Positions 17,352 to 25,059 are shown, numbered from the stretch's first letter. The stretch: 40,940 nucleotides of DNA from Cyanobacteria bacterium FACHB-63 (GCA_014695255.1 JACJNX010000090.1:1-40940), one strand, 5' to 3'. Numbers and translations: made by a program. Notes: generated by a model not told the origin, from the sequence alone.

Positions 17352-18338
17352 TCAAACCGATGTTGATGAATCTTTGCTTGAGAGCTTTTGTAGGAAGTGG
17401 GTACAGCCCATTGGTAGATCAAAGATGTGCAGTTGAAAATGACGAGATAGCTCTTCGCACACTCTAATACCGCGTACACTATTTCCGTGAACATCGAGCA
17501 ATGGTGAAAAGACAGCAATTCCAACCTGATTGGGCACGACTGCGATAATACCTCCGGAAACACCACTTTTCGCTGGAAGCCCAACTTTATAAGCCCATTC
17601 GCCTGCAAAATTGTACATTCCACAGGTATACATCACAGATAAGATATCGCGAATATATTCGGTAGCGACCGCGCGATCGCCAGTAATCGGATTAATCCCT
17701 TTGTTTGCTAATGTGGCTGCCATCACTGCTAAATCATGGCAGTTTACTAAAATTGCACACTGTTGAAAGTAAAGATCCAATGCTTCATCGATCTTTTCAT
17801 CGATCATGCCAAAGTGATACATCAAATGCGCTAAAGCACGATTTCGGTGTCCAGTTGTGCGCTCAGACATAAATACAGAAATATCGATAAAAACATCACG
17901 TCCGGTATATTTCTGAAACACTTCTAACAATCGATTGACTCGCTCGGTGGCAGTGCGCCCTTGAATTAAACTTGTGGTTGCGATCGCGCCTGCATTCACC
18001 ATCGGGTTATCCGGTCGCTTGGAGTTCTCATCGAGCCGAATAATCGAATTAAACGGATCGCCCGTTGGCTCGACTCCGACTTTTCTCAGTAAAGTTTCTC
18101 GCCCACGATCTTCCAATGCCATACCATAGGCAAAGACTTTTGAAATCGATTGAATCGTAAACAGTTGGCTTGAATCTCCAACTTGAAACACTTGCCCATC
18201 AACGGTCACAACGCAAATACTAAACCAATCTGGATCGGCTTTTGTAAGCTCTGGAATGTAGGTCGCAACCTCGCCCTCTTTGAGATTGCGATACTTTAGA
18301 TATAGTTCTTCGAGGAAGCCTTGGAACGGATGAGACAT
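17352..18338 (-). CDS. glsA: Glutaminase A
   Basis: A 328-residue serine-dependent glutaminase of the beta-lactamase fold, converting L-glutamine to L-glutamate and ammonia in the cytoplasm. The catalytic SxxK motif is Ser64-Ile-Ser-Lys67 ([13 protein letters not shown]). Further family blocks are [43 protein letters not shown] and [13 protein letters not shown]. The C-terminus is a little longer than the usual 308 residues (an added tail of about 15 residues). It is divergent from the sensor kinase gene, with only 46 bases between the start codons, so the two promoters must overlap or be very short. Confidence 0.95.
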   Translation of the reverse strand: MSHPFQGFLEELYLKYRNLKEGEVATYIPELTKADPDWFSICVVTVDGQVFQVGDSSQLFTIQSISKVFAYGMALEDRGRETLLRKVGVEPTGDPFNSIIRLDENSKRPDNPMVNAGAIATTSLIQGRTATERVNRLLEVFQKYTGRDVFIDISVFMSERTTGHRNRALAHLMYHFGMIDEKIDEALDLYFQQCAILVNCHDLAVMAATLANKGINPITGDRAVATEYIRDILSVMYTCGMYNFAGEWAYKVGLPAKSGVSGGIIAVVPNQVGIAVFSPLLDVHGNSVRGIRVCEELSRHFQLHIFDLPMGCTHFLQKLSSKDSSTSV

Positions 18339-18384
18339 TGTTTTAACCGATGCAGCAAAAAGATAGTATCGCTATTTTCCTAAT

Positions 18385-19659
18385 ATGTTTCAAACGACGC
18401 GACGACGATTAGCACTTTGGTATACAACGGTAACAGCAGTATTGCTGTTCGTATTTGCGAGTGGATTCTATTTTTATGTTCGATCGACGCTAATCGAGCG
18501 GATTGATGATACGTTAAATCACGTTGCAGAAGTCGTGCAGCGATCGCTGGTGATTCAAGCGGTGGGCGATCAAGTCAGCGTTAATGTCGAAGCCAGTTTT
18601 CGCGATAATTCGGTTTCACTCGAAGATGATCACATTGATCTTGAATGGTTTGATCCGAATGGACATCAGCTTTGGTCAACGTTTGCCGAACCGCTTTCTG
18701 TGCCGTTACATCTCAATCATGACGGCGAAACCGTTCATGCTTCAAAAACACAGCTTTTACGCCAAGTCACAGAGCGCGTTCAGATTGGGCAACGCGTCTT
18801 GGGATATTTGCGCGTGAGTCATCCTTGGTTTGAGGTGACAAAGCCGACTCGTCAACTGTTTTTTGATTTGAGCCTTGGTACAGCAACAATGATCGGAATT
18901 GTTGCCGCAATCGGTTGGTTTCTTTCCGGCATCGCGATGCAGCCGATTCGCGAATCTTATCAACGCTTGAAACAATTTACGGCGGATGCCTCTCATGAAC
19001 TGAGAAACCCGATCGCAATTATTCAAACGAATGTACAAGTTGCGCTTTCTGATCCAGATCCAGATCCACAAACGCAACAGCAACATTTACAAGTGATTGA
19101 ACGCCTAACGCGACGCTTAGGAAAGCTAGTCGATGATTTACTTTTTCTTGCTCGACAAGATAGCGGCATTGTTCAACCGCAACGCAGCGCGATCGAGCTA
19201 GATGAATTGCTCGATGAAGTGTTAGAAGAACAAGGAATGACGGCAGCAGAAAAAGAAATTTCACTTTCGTACAAAGTCGATCGCAGCTTGGAATATTGGC
19301 TGCAAGGCGATCGCGATCAATTATCAAGATTATTCACGAATTTAATTAGCAACGCGATTAAATACACACCAGAGAATCGAGAAATCACAGTAGAGCTAAC
19401 ACAGTTGAAATCTGGATTACAAACGAAAGTAATTGATACTGGAATCGGAATTCCAGAAGATGCGATCGTGCATTTATTCGATCGTTTTTATCGCGTTGAT
19501 CCAGCCCGCACAAAGTCAACAGGCGGATCAGGATTGGGTTTAGCGATCGCGCAAGCTATTGTAGAGAACCACAACGGACAGATTCAGATTGAAAGTCAAG
19601 TCAATCAAGGTACAACGGTGACTGTTATTCTGCCACAAGCACAAATAGAGTTAGCATAA
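18385..19659 (+). CDS. Two-component sensor histidine kinase, membrane-bound
   Basis: A 424-residue class I histidine kinase. Transmembrane helices lie at about 11-32 and 161-183, bracketing a periplasmic sensor loop of about 128 residues. No clear HAMP domain is visible; a short linker leads straight to HisKA with His204 (DASHELRNPIAI). The ATPase domain is complete: LFTNLISNAIKYTPE (N), VIDTGIGIP (G1), FDRFYRVDPARTKSTGGSGLGLAI (F/G2). No cognate response regulator is adjacent in the window. The signal is unknown. It ends 10 bases before the convergent HEPN gene. Confidence 0.92.
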   Translation: MFQTTRRRLALWYTTVTAVLLFVFASGFYFYVRSTLIERIDDTLNHVAEVVQRSLVIQAVGDQVSVNVEASFRDNSVSLEDDHIDLEWFDPNGHQLWSTFAEPLSVPLHLNHDGETVHASKTQLLRQVTERVQIGQRVLGYLRVSHPWFEVTKPTRQLFFDLSLGTATMIGIVAAIGWFLSGIAMQPIRESYQRLKQFTADASHELRNPIAIIQTNVQVALSDPDPDPQTQQQHLQVIERLTRRLGKLVDDLLFLARQDSGIVQPQRSAIELDELLDEVLEEQGMTAAEKEISLSYKVDRSLEYWLQGDRDQLSRLFTNLISNAIKYTPENREITVELTQLKSGLQTKVIDTGIGIPEDAIVHLFDRFYRVDPARTKSTGGSGLGLAIAQAIVENHNGQIQIESQVNQGTTVTVILPQAQIELA

Positions 19660-19669
19660 TTTCTTAGAT

Positions 19670-20038
19670 TCAAAGCAGCAATTGTTCTACGCGGTTCACG
19701 AATAACTGCGCTGCCGCTAAAGTAGACTCAAATTGACTGTCCGTTAGTTCATCATCATCGTAATCGCCGACTTGCCGCAGCGTGTAAGTTTCACTGAGTA
19801 ACTGAGAAAAATCTTTTGGCAGCTCGCCTGTTTTAATGAAATGCTGACCAAAAAGCTGAATGACTCCACGATGAGTGCGGCTCTCGATCGATTTAGAAGC
19901 TAAACACGCTTGAGCAGCATAGAACATCGCGTAGTAACAACGAGAAACGCAAACCCGACCAAGATTGTTTACAAGAAGAAGCTCTGCGGCAGCTAATTCC
20001 TCATTAGTACGCCCCAGTAAGCGCGAAACTTGAGTCAT
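19670..20038 (-). CDS. HEPN domain protein of an MNT/HEPN pair
   Basis: A 122-residue helical protein of the HEPN superfamily (COG1895-like). The core is SRCYYAMFYAAQACLASK, followed by SRTHRGVIQLFGQHFIKTG, both typical of this group. The canonical Rx4-6H ribonuclease motif of HepT-type toxins is not present in that form. I take the ATG at 20038, 10 bases after the MNT stop, rather than an earlier codon that would overlap the MNT gene. MNT/HEPN pairs act as toxin-antitoxin modules in several bacteria, with the nucleotidyltransferase neutralising HEPN; whether this subtype is toxic is not known from sequence. Confidence 0.8.
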   Translation of the reverse strand: MTQVSRLLGRTNEELAAAELLLVNNLGRVCVSRCYYAMFYAAQACLASKSIESRTHRGVIQLFGQHFIKTGELPKDFSQLLSETYTLRQVGDYDDDELTDSQFESTLAAAQLFVNRVEQLLL

Positions 20039-20048
20039 AGAGGTTGCA

Positions 20049-20369
20049 TCATACAGTAATTCCCTCCTTGCGAACATTCTTCATAAAAGGAGAGGTACGC
20101 TGCTCAAAGTCAAGCTCTGAGACTGGAAAAGCAGCAATCAACTCGTCGTATTTCAGATTCAAATCATTGACCAGACTGCCCATTCTAAAGATTTCGTCAC
20201 CCTTAGAAACCTTTCCACGCAGAACGACCATGACATCAATATCGGAATCTTCTGTTGCTTCGTTTCGGGCTTGAGAACCAAACAGAATCAGTCGGGCAAA
20301 TCGATCGCCGTACAGTTCTTGCAAGCCTTGTCTCAGTTCCTCAAGCAGTGCCGTTAGCTTCTGATTCAT
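20049..20369 (-). CDS. Minimal nucleotidyltransferase (MNT) domain protein
   Basis: A 106-residue protein of the MNT family. The signature is GSQARNEATEDSDIDVMVVL at residues 31-50, giving the GS motif and metal-binding Asp43 and Asp45. In related modules such proteins transfer AMP to the HEPN partner. The frame is open further upstream to 20525, but that part lies inside the dihydrouridine synthase gene and is its shadow. The ATG at 20369 overlaps the synthase stop codon as ATGA, which implies translational coupling. The HEPN gene follows 10 bases after the stop. Confidence 0.85.
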   Translation of the reverse strand: MNQKLTALLEELRQGLQELYGDRFARLILFGSQARNEATEDSDIDVMVVLRGKVSKGDEIFRMGSLVNDLNLKYDELIAAFPVSELDFEQRTSPFMKNVRKEGITV

Positions 20370-21418
20370 ACTGGCAGCAATTCTGCTTCTGGTTCTTCTT
20401 GCCAACCCGATCGAGACAATCGCTCGATCGCTTGATCCAACAACTCTAAGCCTTGAGTCACGTTCTCGATCACGCTCAGTTGTCCGCGCAGTTCTGCTGC
20501 ACCTGCAAAGCCTTTCGAGTACCAAGTCATGTGCTTTCTAGCTTGCCGCACACCCCGATCGCCCTTGTATTCCCAGAGCATCTGTAGATGATCGCGGGCG
20601 CACTCTAAGCGCTCGATCGGTGTTGGTTTAATCTTCTCAGTTCCCGTCTTGAGAAAGTAATCAATTTCGCCGACTAAGAACGGATATCCCAACGTTCCCC
20701 GCGAACACATCACGCCATCTGCTTTAGTGAATTCCAAACATCTGACAGCAGCTTCAACCGAGAAGATATCGCCGTTAGCAATCACCGGAATCGAGAGAAC
20801 TTCTTTGACTTTGGCGATCCATTCCCACTTTGCAGCACCGTTGTAGCCCTGAGCGCGGGTGCGACCGTGAACCGTAATCATTTTGGCTCCCGCATCTTCC
20901 ATCCGCTTGGCAAAGTCGAGAATGTTGATTTCCTTTTCTGTCCAACCAATGCGTGTTTTGACCGTAACCGGAACATCCACCGCATTGACGACCGATCGCA
21001 CAATTTCCTCTGCCAGTTCCGGTTGACGTAACAGCGATGAACCGCCCCCATTTTTGGTGATCTTATTCACCGGACAGCCCATGTTGAGATCGACTGTATC
21101 TGCCCCTTCACCGACTGCTTTTTGCGCCGCTTCTGCTAAGAAATCAGGACGACAATCAAAGAGTTGAATGCTGATCGGACGTTCGTTTGGATCAACTTCC
21201 ATCAAGATCGGTAGCTCTTTGACGTAGTGCAGACCTGTTGCGTTCACCATTTCCGTGTACATCATCGAGTCGGGTGCATGACGACGCACCAATCGACGAA
21301 ATACTAAATCTGTCACACCCGATAGTGGAGATTGCAACACGCGGCTTTTGACCTCAAACGCTCCAATCTTCAGAGGTTGAGCAAGGCGAGTTTGCAGGTC
21401 GGAGGAAAGAGTCAACAT
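20366..21418 (-). CDS. dusB: tRNA-dihydrouridine synthase
   Basis: A 350-residue flavoenzyme that reduces uridine to dihydrouridine in the D-loop of tRNA with NADPH. It has the Dus signatures LQSPLSGVTDLVFRRLVRR, SIQLFDC, DTVDLNMGCPVNKITKNGGG (with the catalytic Cys), TVKTRIGW, ITVHGRTRAQGYNG and IPVIANGDI. The opening IGAFEVKSRVLQSPLSGVTD and overall length fit the DusB-like group common in cyanobacteria; the choice among Dus subclasses is tentative. The ATG at 21418 is preferred to a GTG three codons earlier; neither has a clear ribosome binding site. The stop overlaps the MNT start by the ATGA arrangement. Confidence 0.93.
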   Translation of the reverse strand: MLTLSSDLQTRLAQPLKIGAFEVKSRVLQSPLSGVTDLVFRRLVRRHAPDSMMYTEMVNATGLHYVKELPILMEVDPNERPISIQLFDCRPDFLAEAAQKAVGEGADTVDLNMGCPVNKITKNGGGSSLLRQPELAEEIVRSVVNAVDVPVTVKTRIGWTEKEINILDFAKRMEDAGAKMITVHGRTRAQGYNGAAKWEWIAKVKEVLSIPVIANGDIFSVEAAVRCLEFTKADGVMCSRGTLGYPFLVGEIDYFLKTGTEKIKPTPIERLECARDHLQMLWEYKGDRGVRQARKHMTWYSKGFAGAAELRGQLSVIENVTQGLELLDQAIERLSRSGWQEEPEAELLPV

Positions 21419-21505
21419 AGCCAGCACAAGCGATCGTATTCGACGTTTTCCAGCATAGACGATCCTGCCAGAGTTCGACTGAAATGCTTCAGCTTCCGAG
21501 AATGA

Positions 21506-22120
21506 TTAGTGTTTATATCCGGCTTCGTGTTCACGCAAAGGTCTTCTTAATGCTTCGGCAACAAGATTAATCGATCGCTTATCCGTGACCATCCAAGCAT
21601 GAAGCGGCACAGGAATTTGAATCGATTCACCCACAGGTAACACCGAACTATTTGCAGGCACGATAATTCCATCAAACGGTGTCCAAATCGAGGTGAAATT
21701 AATACGATCGAGCATCTTCACATCCCGGTTCAAATCATGGATGAATTCACTATTTGGGCGCATTTGCACACAACCTGAACGTTGCGATAAATAAGCTGCG
21801 ATCGTGCCATTATGCGGAGCAGAAATGCTGACAAATCGCTGCACCCGATCAATCCCACCTAAGCGCTGAACATAATAGCGACTCACCAATCCGCCCATAC
21901 TGAATCCAACTAAATCGATCGGCTGATTCGCAGGTAAGCTCACTTCGATAAAATCTGCTAATTGTTGCGCAAGTCGATCAAGTTCACAATCTCCATTTGC
22001 CGGAAGCAAATCTAAGCCATGAGCTCTCCAACCTTGACGTTCAAGCGCTTGAGTCATCGTCTTAAACAACGAAAACGTATCAGTAATGCCATGAACTAAA
22101 ACAACCGGATTGAGTGTCAT
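21506..22120 (-). CDS. Triacylglycerol lipase-like alpha/beta hydrolase
   Basis: A 204-residue alpha/beta hydrolase. It opens with PVVLVHGITDT (oxyanion hole HG), has the nucleophile Ser74 in GFSMGG, and SAPHNGT after strand beta-6, typical of class 2 lipases and esterases such as LipA-type enzymes. The acid is probably the Asp in WTPFDGIIVP and the base the His in PVPLHAWMV. No signal peptide is visible, so it acts in the cytoplasm or at a membrane face. It resembles a conserved cyanobacterial lipase-like family of unproven substrate. It lies between the DUF2294 and dihydrouridine synthase genes on the same strand with gaps of about 85 bases. Confidence 0.85.
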   Translation of the reverse strand: MTLNPVVLVHGITDTFSLFKTMTQALERQGWRAHGLDLLPANGDCELDRLAQQLADFIEVSLPANQPIDLVGFSMGGLVSRYYVQRLGGIDRVQRFVSISAPHNGTIAAYLSQRSGCVQMRPNSEFIHDLNRDVKMLDRINFTSIWTPFDGIIVPANSSVLPVGESIQIPVPLHAWMVTDKRSINLVAEALRRPLREHEAGYKH

Positions 22121-22202
22121 TGTCGATCGAGAAACGCATTTCCCTTACCCTACTATTTTTGGTTGCCGTTGGTGTTATGAAATAGACAGCCGCACAAATG
22201 TC

Positions 22203-22637
22203 CTATTCAGGCGTTTCTTCTGGCGATCGTTCTGTGCCATTCCGTCGTTTGGATTTCGGAATTGACTCTGGATCACGCACACTGGGCGGCTCTTTCAGGA
22301 TTGCAATTAATGCCGAAACTCCAGCTTGTAAATTTGTGCTACTCAGCACGTCAACGACTGCGGCAGCAGCAGCTTCTTCGATTAAAGCAATAGTTTCAGC
22401 TTTCATCTGGTTTTCGAGTTCACTCCGGAACAATTGAGCGATCTCCTGTTGTCCTACTTCAATTAGAAAACATTCTGCGGGGGTCGAGATTTGTTCTAGA
22501 ACGATCGCAAGCTTCTCATCAAAAAATTGACAGGTGACTTTTTCTGGACGCTGTCCGGTTCGCTCTCGATAAAGTGCTTGTAATTTCTGTCCAATCGTGC
22601 GCTCAATCTGTCCACGGGTTGGATTATCGTTTGTCAT
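22203..22637 (-). CDS. DUF2294 domain-containing protein
   Basis: A 144-residue soluble protein with the DUF2294 pattern: TRGQIERTIGQKLQALYRER, then GQRPEKVTCQFFDEKLAIVLEQ, and a long alanine-rich helix (IALIEEAAAAAVVDVL) near residues 82-100. The C-terminal 25 residues are charged and probably disordered. Members occur in many bacteria, often several per cyanobacterial genome. No reaction is known; a sodium-translocating decarboxylase name sometimes attached to the family is not supported by anything here. First gene of a same-strand run leading to lipase, dihydrouridine synthase, MNT and HEPN. Confidence 0.8.
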   Translation of the reverse strand: MTNDNPTRGQIERTIGQKLQALYRERTGQRPEKVTCQFFDEKLAIVLEQISTPAECFLIEVGQQEIAQLFRSELENQMKAETIALIEEAAAAAVVDVLSSTNLQAGVSALIAILKEPPSVRDPESIPKSKRRNGTERSPEETPE

Positions 22638-22800
22638 AATTTAATCAAACATCTCAATCTCAATCGAAACTGAGCAGATAAGTATAAAGCTACATTTAAC
22701 CTAGACTTAAGGTAGGCAGTTTAATTGATTTTCTCCTCTATCAATAGAAAGGATTTAAGAGAAGAATATCCGCTGTTCCTGAAATTTCTCAGAGTGTCTT

Positions 22801-23715
22801 ATGTCAATTCTCAAAACGATTCTAATCTCCGGTGGATTGCTTGTTTTTTCGTCTGGAGTGTTGTCTGTTCAGGCGACTCCACTGCAGATTGCACAAGCGG
22901 CTAAACCGTCTGCTGAGTCTAAAGTCAATCAAGGCTTAGCGCTGATTCAACAAGGCAAACTGAATGATGCGATCGCTGCCTTTCGCCAAGCCGCACGCCT
23001 CAATCCTAACCTCGCTGCGGCTCACTATAATCTCGGTCTTGCACTCAGACAAGCGGGACAGCTACAGCCTTCGGCAGATGCCTTTTATCAAGCCCTCAAA
23101 GCCGATCCAAATTTTGCGATGGCTTACGCTAATTTAGGAGCAGCGCTGCTTGAAGGCAATAACATCAAGCAGGCACGAGACTATTTAACCAAAGCAGTCC
23201 AACTTGATCCAAGTTCTGGCGTGGCGCAATATAATCTCGGGTTAGTGCTGACGCAGGAAAAGAACTATGCAGGCGCAGCGCAAGCCTTTCAAAAAGCGGC
23301 AAGCTTGAGTCCGAATGCACCGGAGCCTTTATTCCAGCTAGGGCAAGCTTATCAGCAACAGGGGAAAGCCCAGAACGCGATCGCCGCCTTTCAGCAAGCG
23401 ATTCAGCGCAATCCTAACTATGTCGAGGCGCACTACAGCTTAGGATTAGTGTTCTACTATCAGAACAATCTCGATCGAGCCTTAGATGCGTTTCGTCAAG
23501 CCACTAAGATCAACTCCAAGTTTGCAAGCGGCTATTATGCCGCAGGTCTAGCGTTTGTGCGGCAGGGCAAAACAACAGACGCAGAACGAGTCTTGCGATA
23601 TGCAAAAGATTTGTTTGTGGCTCAGGGCAATGCAGCGTGGGCAAAGAAAACAGAGCAGCAGCTCCAGCAGATTGAGCGCCTTGGACGCGGGCAACTGCGA
23701 AACCGAGTCAATTAA
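22801..23715 (+). CDS. Secreted tetratricopeptide-repeat protein
   Basis: A 304-residue protein with an N-terminal signal peptide (hydrophobic core TILISGGLLVFSSGVLSV, likely cleavage after VQA at about residue 25). About seven consecutive TPR units cover residues 42-280, recognisable by repeats such as AHYNLGLALRQAGQLQPSADAF and ending in DPN/NPN every 34 residues. TPR arrays bind partner proteins; the partner is unknown. The protein probably acts in the periplasm or thylakoid lumen. There is no lipobox cysteine at the cleavage site. The sequence upstream (22640-22800) is AT-rich and presumably carries its promoter, but I see no clear boxes. Confidence 0.85.
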   Translation: MSILKTILISGGLLVFSSGVLSVQATPLQIAQAAKPSAESKVNQGLALIQQGKLNDAIAAFRQAARLNPNLAAAHYNLGLALRQAGQLQPSADAFYQALKADPNFAMAYANLGAALLEGNNIKQARDYLTKAVQLDPSSGVAQYNLGLVLTQEKNYAGAAQAFQKAASLSPNAPEPLFQLGQAYQQQGKAQNAIAAFQQAIQRNPNYVEAHYSLGLVFYYQNNLDRALDAFRQATKINSKFASGYYAAGLAFVRQGKTTDAERVLRYAKDLFVAQGNAAWAKKTEQQLQQIERLGRGQLRNRVN

Positions 23716-23826
23716 TAGCGCAGGTCTGGCGATCGTAGGCATTATCGTGCAATCTTCATGCTGAAGCGTCCTTCTACTGCCTTAGTGCAGGAAGAGATGC
23801 CACAAAGCTAGATCTCAAGCTGAACT

Positions 23827-23887
23827 GAATGCGGTAGGTTCTCATCGATTGCGTCTTTTGCGTAATCCATAAAAACCTATCGCATTC
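23827..23887. repeat. Long imperfect hairpin between converging genes
   Basis: GAATGCGGTAGGTT (23827-23840) pairs with AACCTATCGCATTC (23874-23887) with one G-U-type mismatch. Inside, GATTGCG (23847-23853) can pair with CGTAATC (23861-23867), leaving a 7-base loop. It lies between the TPR gene and aroF 3' ends. There is no T run of terminator type, so it may be a 3' processing structure or a dispersed repeat. Confidence 0.45.
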
Positions 23888-23897
23888 TTTGTTTTGG

Positions 23898-24752
23898 TTA
23901 AACAATCGCAAACTGTGGGCACTCCACGCCGTACATTTTTCGCCCGACTGCTTCGGCAACCGGCTTGATGCTGCGAACCAACTGCATCATGGTTTCGAGC
24001 GACAGCGCTTGCTGAGCATCCGATACGGACTGATCCGGCTCAGGATGGCATTCGATGATTAAGCCATCTGCTCCACAAGCGATCGCTGCTCTCGACAAGT
24101 CTGCAATTAATTCCCGCCGTCCGGCTGCGTGGCTCGGATCAACAATCACAGGCAAGTGTGTAAGCTGTTTCAGGGCTACAACCGCACCTAAATCGAGGAC
24201 ATTGCGCGTGTAGCTATCGAAGCTGCGGATACCCCGCTCACACAGCACCACATTGGGATTACCGTGGCTCATTATATATTCGGCTGCCATGATGAATTCC
24301 TCGATCGTCGCTGCCAGTCCGCGCTTCAATAAGATCGGTTTCCCTGCCTGTCCCAAAGCTTTGAGCAAATCAAAATTCTGCATATTGCGACTTCCGACTT
24401 GCAGCATATCTGCATAGGCTGAAATTTCTTCAATCTGCGAAATTGCCATCACTTCGGTGACAACGGGCAGATCATAGCGCTGGCGCACCGTTGCAAGAAT
24501 TTCCAACCCTTCCAGACCAGCCCCCTGAAAAGCGTAAGGGGAAGTGCGCGGTTTGTACACACCTCCCCTTAATGCTTGAATCGGAGCCGATTTGAGTTCG
24601 CGGGCGATCGTTTCCATTTGCGTTAGACTTTCGACGGCACAAGGGCCGCCAATAATTACGACTTCCTCACCGCCGATCGACACCTCTTTTGACAAAGAAA
24701 CAATCGATCTCTGATCGGGGGTAGCTTTGCGGACTAATCTTGCATCTTTCAT
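23898..24752 (-). CDS. aroF: 3-deoxy-7-phosphoheptulonate (DAHP) synthase, type I-beta
   Basis: A 284-residue enzyme that condenses phosphoenolpyruvate and erythrose 4-phosphate, the first step of the shikimate pathway to Phe, Tyr and Trp. Key blocks: IIGGPCAVES with metal ligand Cys38, RGGVYKPRTSPYAFQG, LQVGSRNMQNF, LLKRGLAATIEEF, IVDPSHAAGRRE (His ligand) and IIECHPEPDQSVSDAQQ (Glu and Asp ligands). Only about 30 residues precede the barrel, so there is no ferredoxin-like, ACT or chorismate-mutase regulatory domain; feedback inhibition of the protein is therefore doubtful. The ATG at 24752 has AGGAG nine bases upstream. The leader carries two tandem aromatic-codon attenuators (24794-25048), which are likely its main control. 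Confidence 0.95.
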   Translation of the reverse strand: MKDARLVRKATPDQRSIVSLSKEVSIGGEEVVIIGGPCAVESLTQMETIARELKSAPIQALRGGVYKPRTSPYAFQGAGLEGLEILATVRQRYDLPVVTEVMAISQIEEISAYADMLQVGSRNMQNFDLLKALGQAGKPILLKRGLAATIEEFIMAAEYIMSHGNPNVVLCERGIRSFDSYTRNVLDLGAVVALKQLTHLPVIVDPSHAAGRRELIADLSRAAIACGADGLIIECHPEPDQSVSDAQQALSLETMMQLVRSIKPVAEAVGRKMYGVECPQFAIV

Positions 24753-24793
24753 GGACTGAAACTCCTGTAAATGTAAATGGGATGAACTTCAAC

Positions 24794-24825
24794 AAAAAAC
24801 CCGGAGCCTCTCAGGGTTCCGGGTT
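24794..24825 (-). terminator. Attenuator terminator 2 (proximal to aroF)
   Basis: On the minus strand AACCCGGA (24825-24818) and TCCGGGTT (24805-24798) form an 8-bp GC-rich stem, extended inside by AGG/CCT-type pairs, followed by six T residues overlapping its base (24799-24794). It lies 41 bases before the aroF start codon and after leader ORF 2, so it would stop transcription before aroF. Confidence 0.9.
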
Positions 24826-24858
24826 GGCAATTGCAAATGCAAAAAACTCACCCAGAAC
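24816..24858 (-). promoter_or_regulatory. Antiterminator pairing of attenuator 2
   Basis: Minus-strand GTTCTGGGT (24858-24850, last codons and stop of leader 2) can pair over nine bases, with one G-U, with ACCCGGAAC (24824-24816), the 5' arm of terminator 2. A competing pairing joins ACTCACC (24907-24901, leader codons 2-4) with GGTGAGT (24852-24846). These are the 2:3 and 1:2 structures of a classical attenuator. Confidence 0.75.
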
Positions 24859-24910
24859 GCCTTTGGGTAAAAAAGTAAAAACCGTAAAGCCAGGAAGTGA
24901 GGTGAGTCAT
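24848..24910 (-). CDS. Aromatic-rich leader peptide 2 of the aroF attenuator
   Basis: A 20-codon ORF, ATG at 24910 and TGA at 24850-24848, encoding MTHLTSWLYGFYFFTQRRSG. Six of eight residues from 7 to 14 are aromatic (one Trp, two Tyr, three Phe), far above chance. It directly precedes a terminator whose 5' arm can pair with the ORF's last codons. In ribosome-mediated attenuation, shortage of charged tRNA stalls the ribosome on such codons and favours the antiterminator. No Shine-Dalgarno sequence is evident. The peptide itself is probably without function; the act of translation is what matters. Confidence 0.82.
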   Translation of the reverse strand: MTHLTSWLYGFYFFTQRRSG

Positions 24911-24933
24911 TGCAATCGGAAATTGAGGACATT

Positions 24934-24963
24934 AAAAAAGCCGCAGATCTTAACTCTGCGGCT
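24934..24963 (-). terminator. Attenuator terminator 1 (distal to aroF)
   Basis: Minus-strand AGCCGCAGA (24963-24955) and TCTGCGGCT (24947-24939) form a perfect 9-bp stem with a 7-base loop, followed by six T residues (24939-24934, the first within the stem). It lies after leader ORF 1 and before leader ORF 2. It could also serve as a terminator for the kinase gene upstream. Confidence 0.9.
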
Positions 24964-25006
24964 CACCAGACGGACACATGAGGATTTACCTCGCCGGGTG
25001 AGCCGC
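24958..25006 (-). promoter_or_regulatory. Antiterminator pairing of attenuator 1
   Basis: Minus-strand GCGGCTCACC (25006-24997, codons 14-18 of leader 1) pairs perfectly over ten bases with GGTGAGCCGC (24967-24958), which overlaps the 5' arm of terminator 1. The two pairings exclude each other. I find no clear 1:2 protector helix for this unit. Confidence 0.75.
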
Positions 25007-25048
25007 CGATCGCCAAAAAAAGTAAAAGTAGGAAACGCTGTAACGCAT
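24986..25048 (-). CDS. Aromatic-rich leader peptide 1 of the aroF attenuator
   Basis: A second 20-codon ORF, ATG at 25048 and TAA at 24988-24986, encoding MRYSVSYFYFFWRSAAHPAR. Residues 7-12 are six aromatic residues in a row (Tyr, Phe, Tyr, Phe, Phe, Trp), with another Tyr at position 3. It has the same length as leader 2, shares the FYFF core, and is followed in the same way by an antiterminator segment and an intrinsic terminator. No Shine-Dalgarno sequence is visible; if the promoter candidate at 25060-25088 is right, the message would begin only a few bases before the ATG. Confidence 0.82.
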   Translation of the reverse strand: MRYSVSYFYFFWRSAAHPAR

Positions 25049-25059
25049 TTGCTGATTTG

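Noticed and set aside
20370-20525. 52-codon upstream extension of the MNT gene
   Set aside because: It lies wholly inside the dihydrouridine synthase gene in another frame, is Arg-rich and lacks family similarity; the ATGA overlap marks the real start.
24950-24979. Nine-codon ORF (MCPSGEPQS) between the two attenuators
   Set aside because: It has no aromatic codons, overlaps the stem of terminator 1 and has the size expected by chance.
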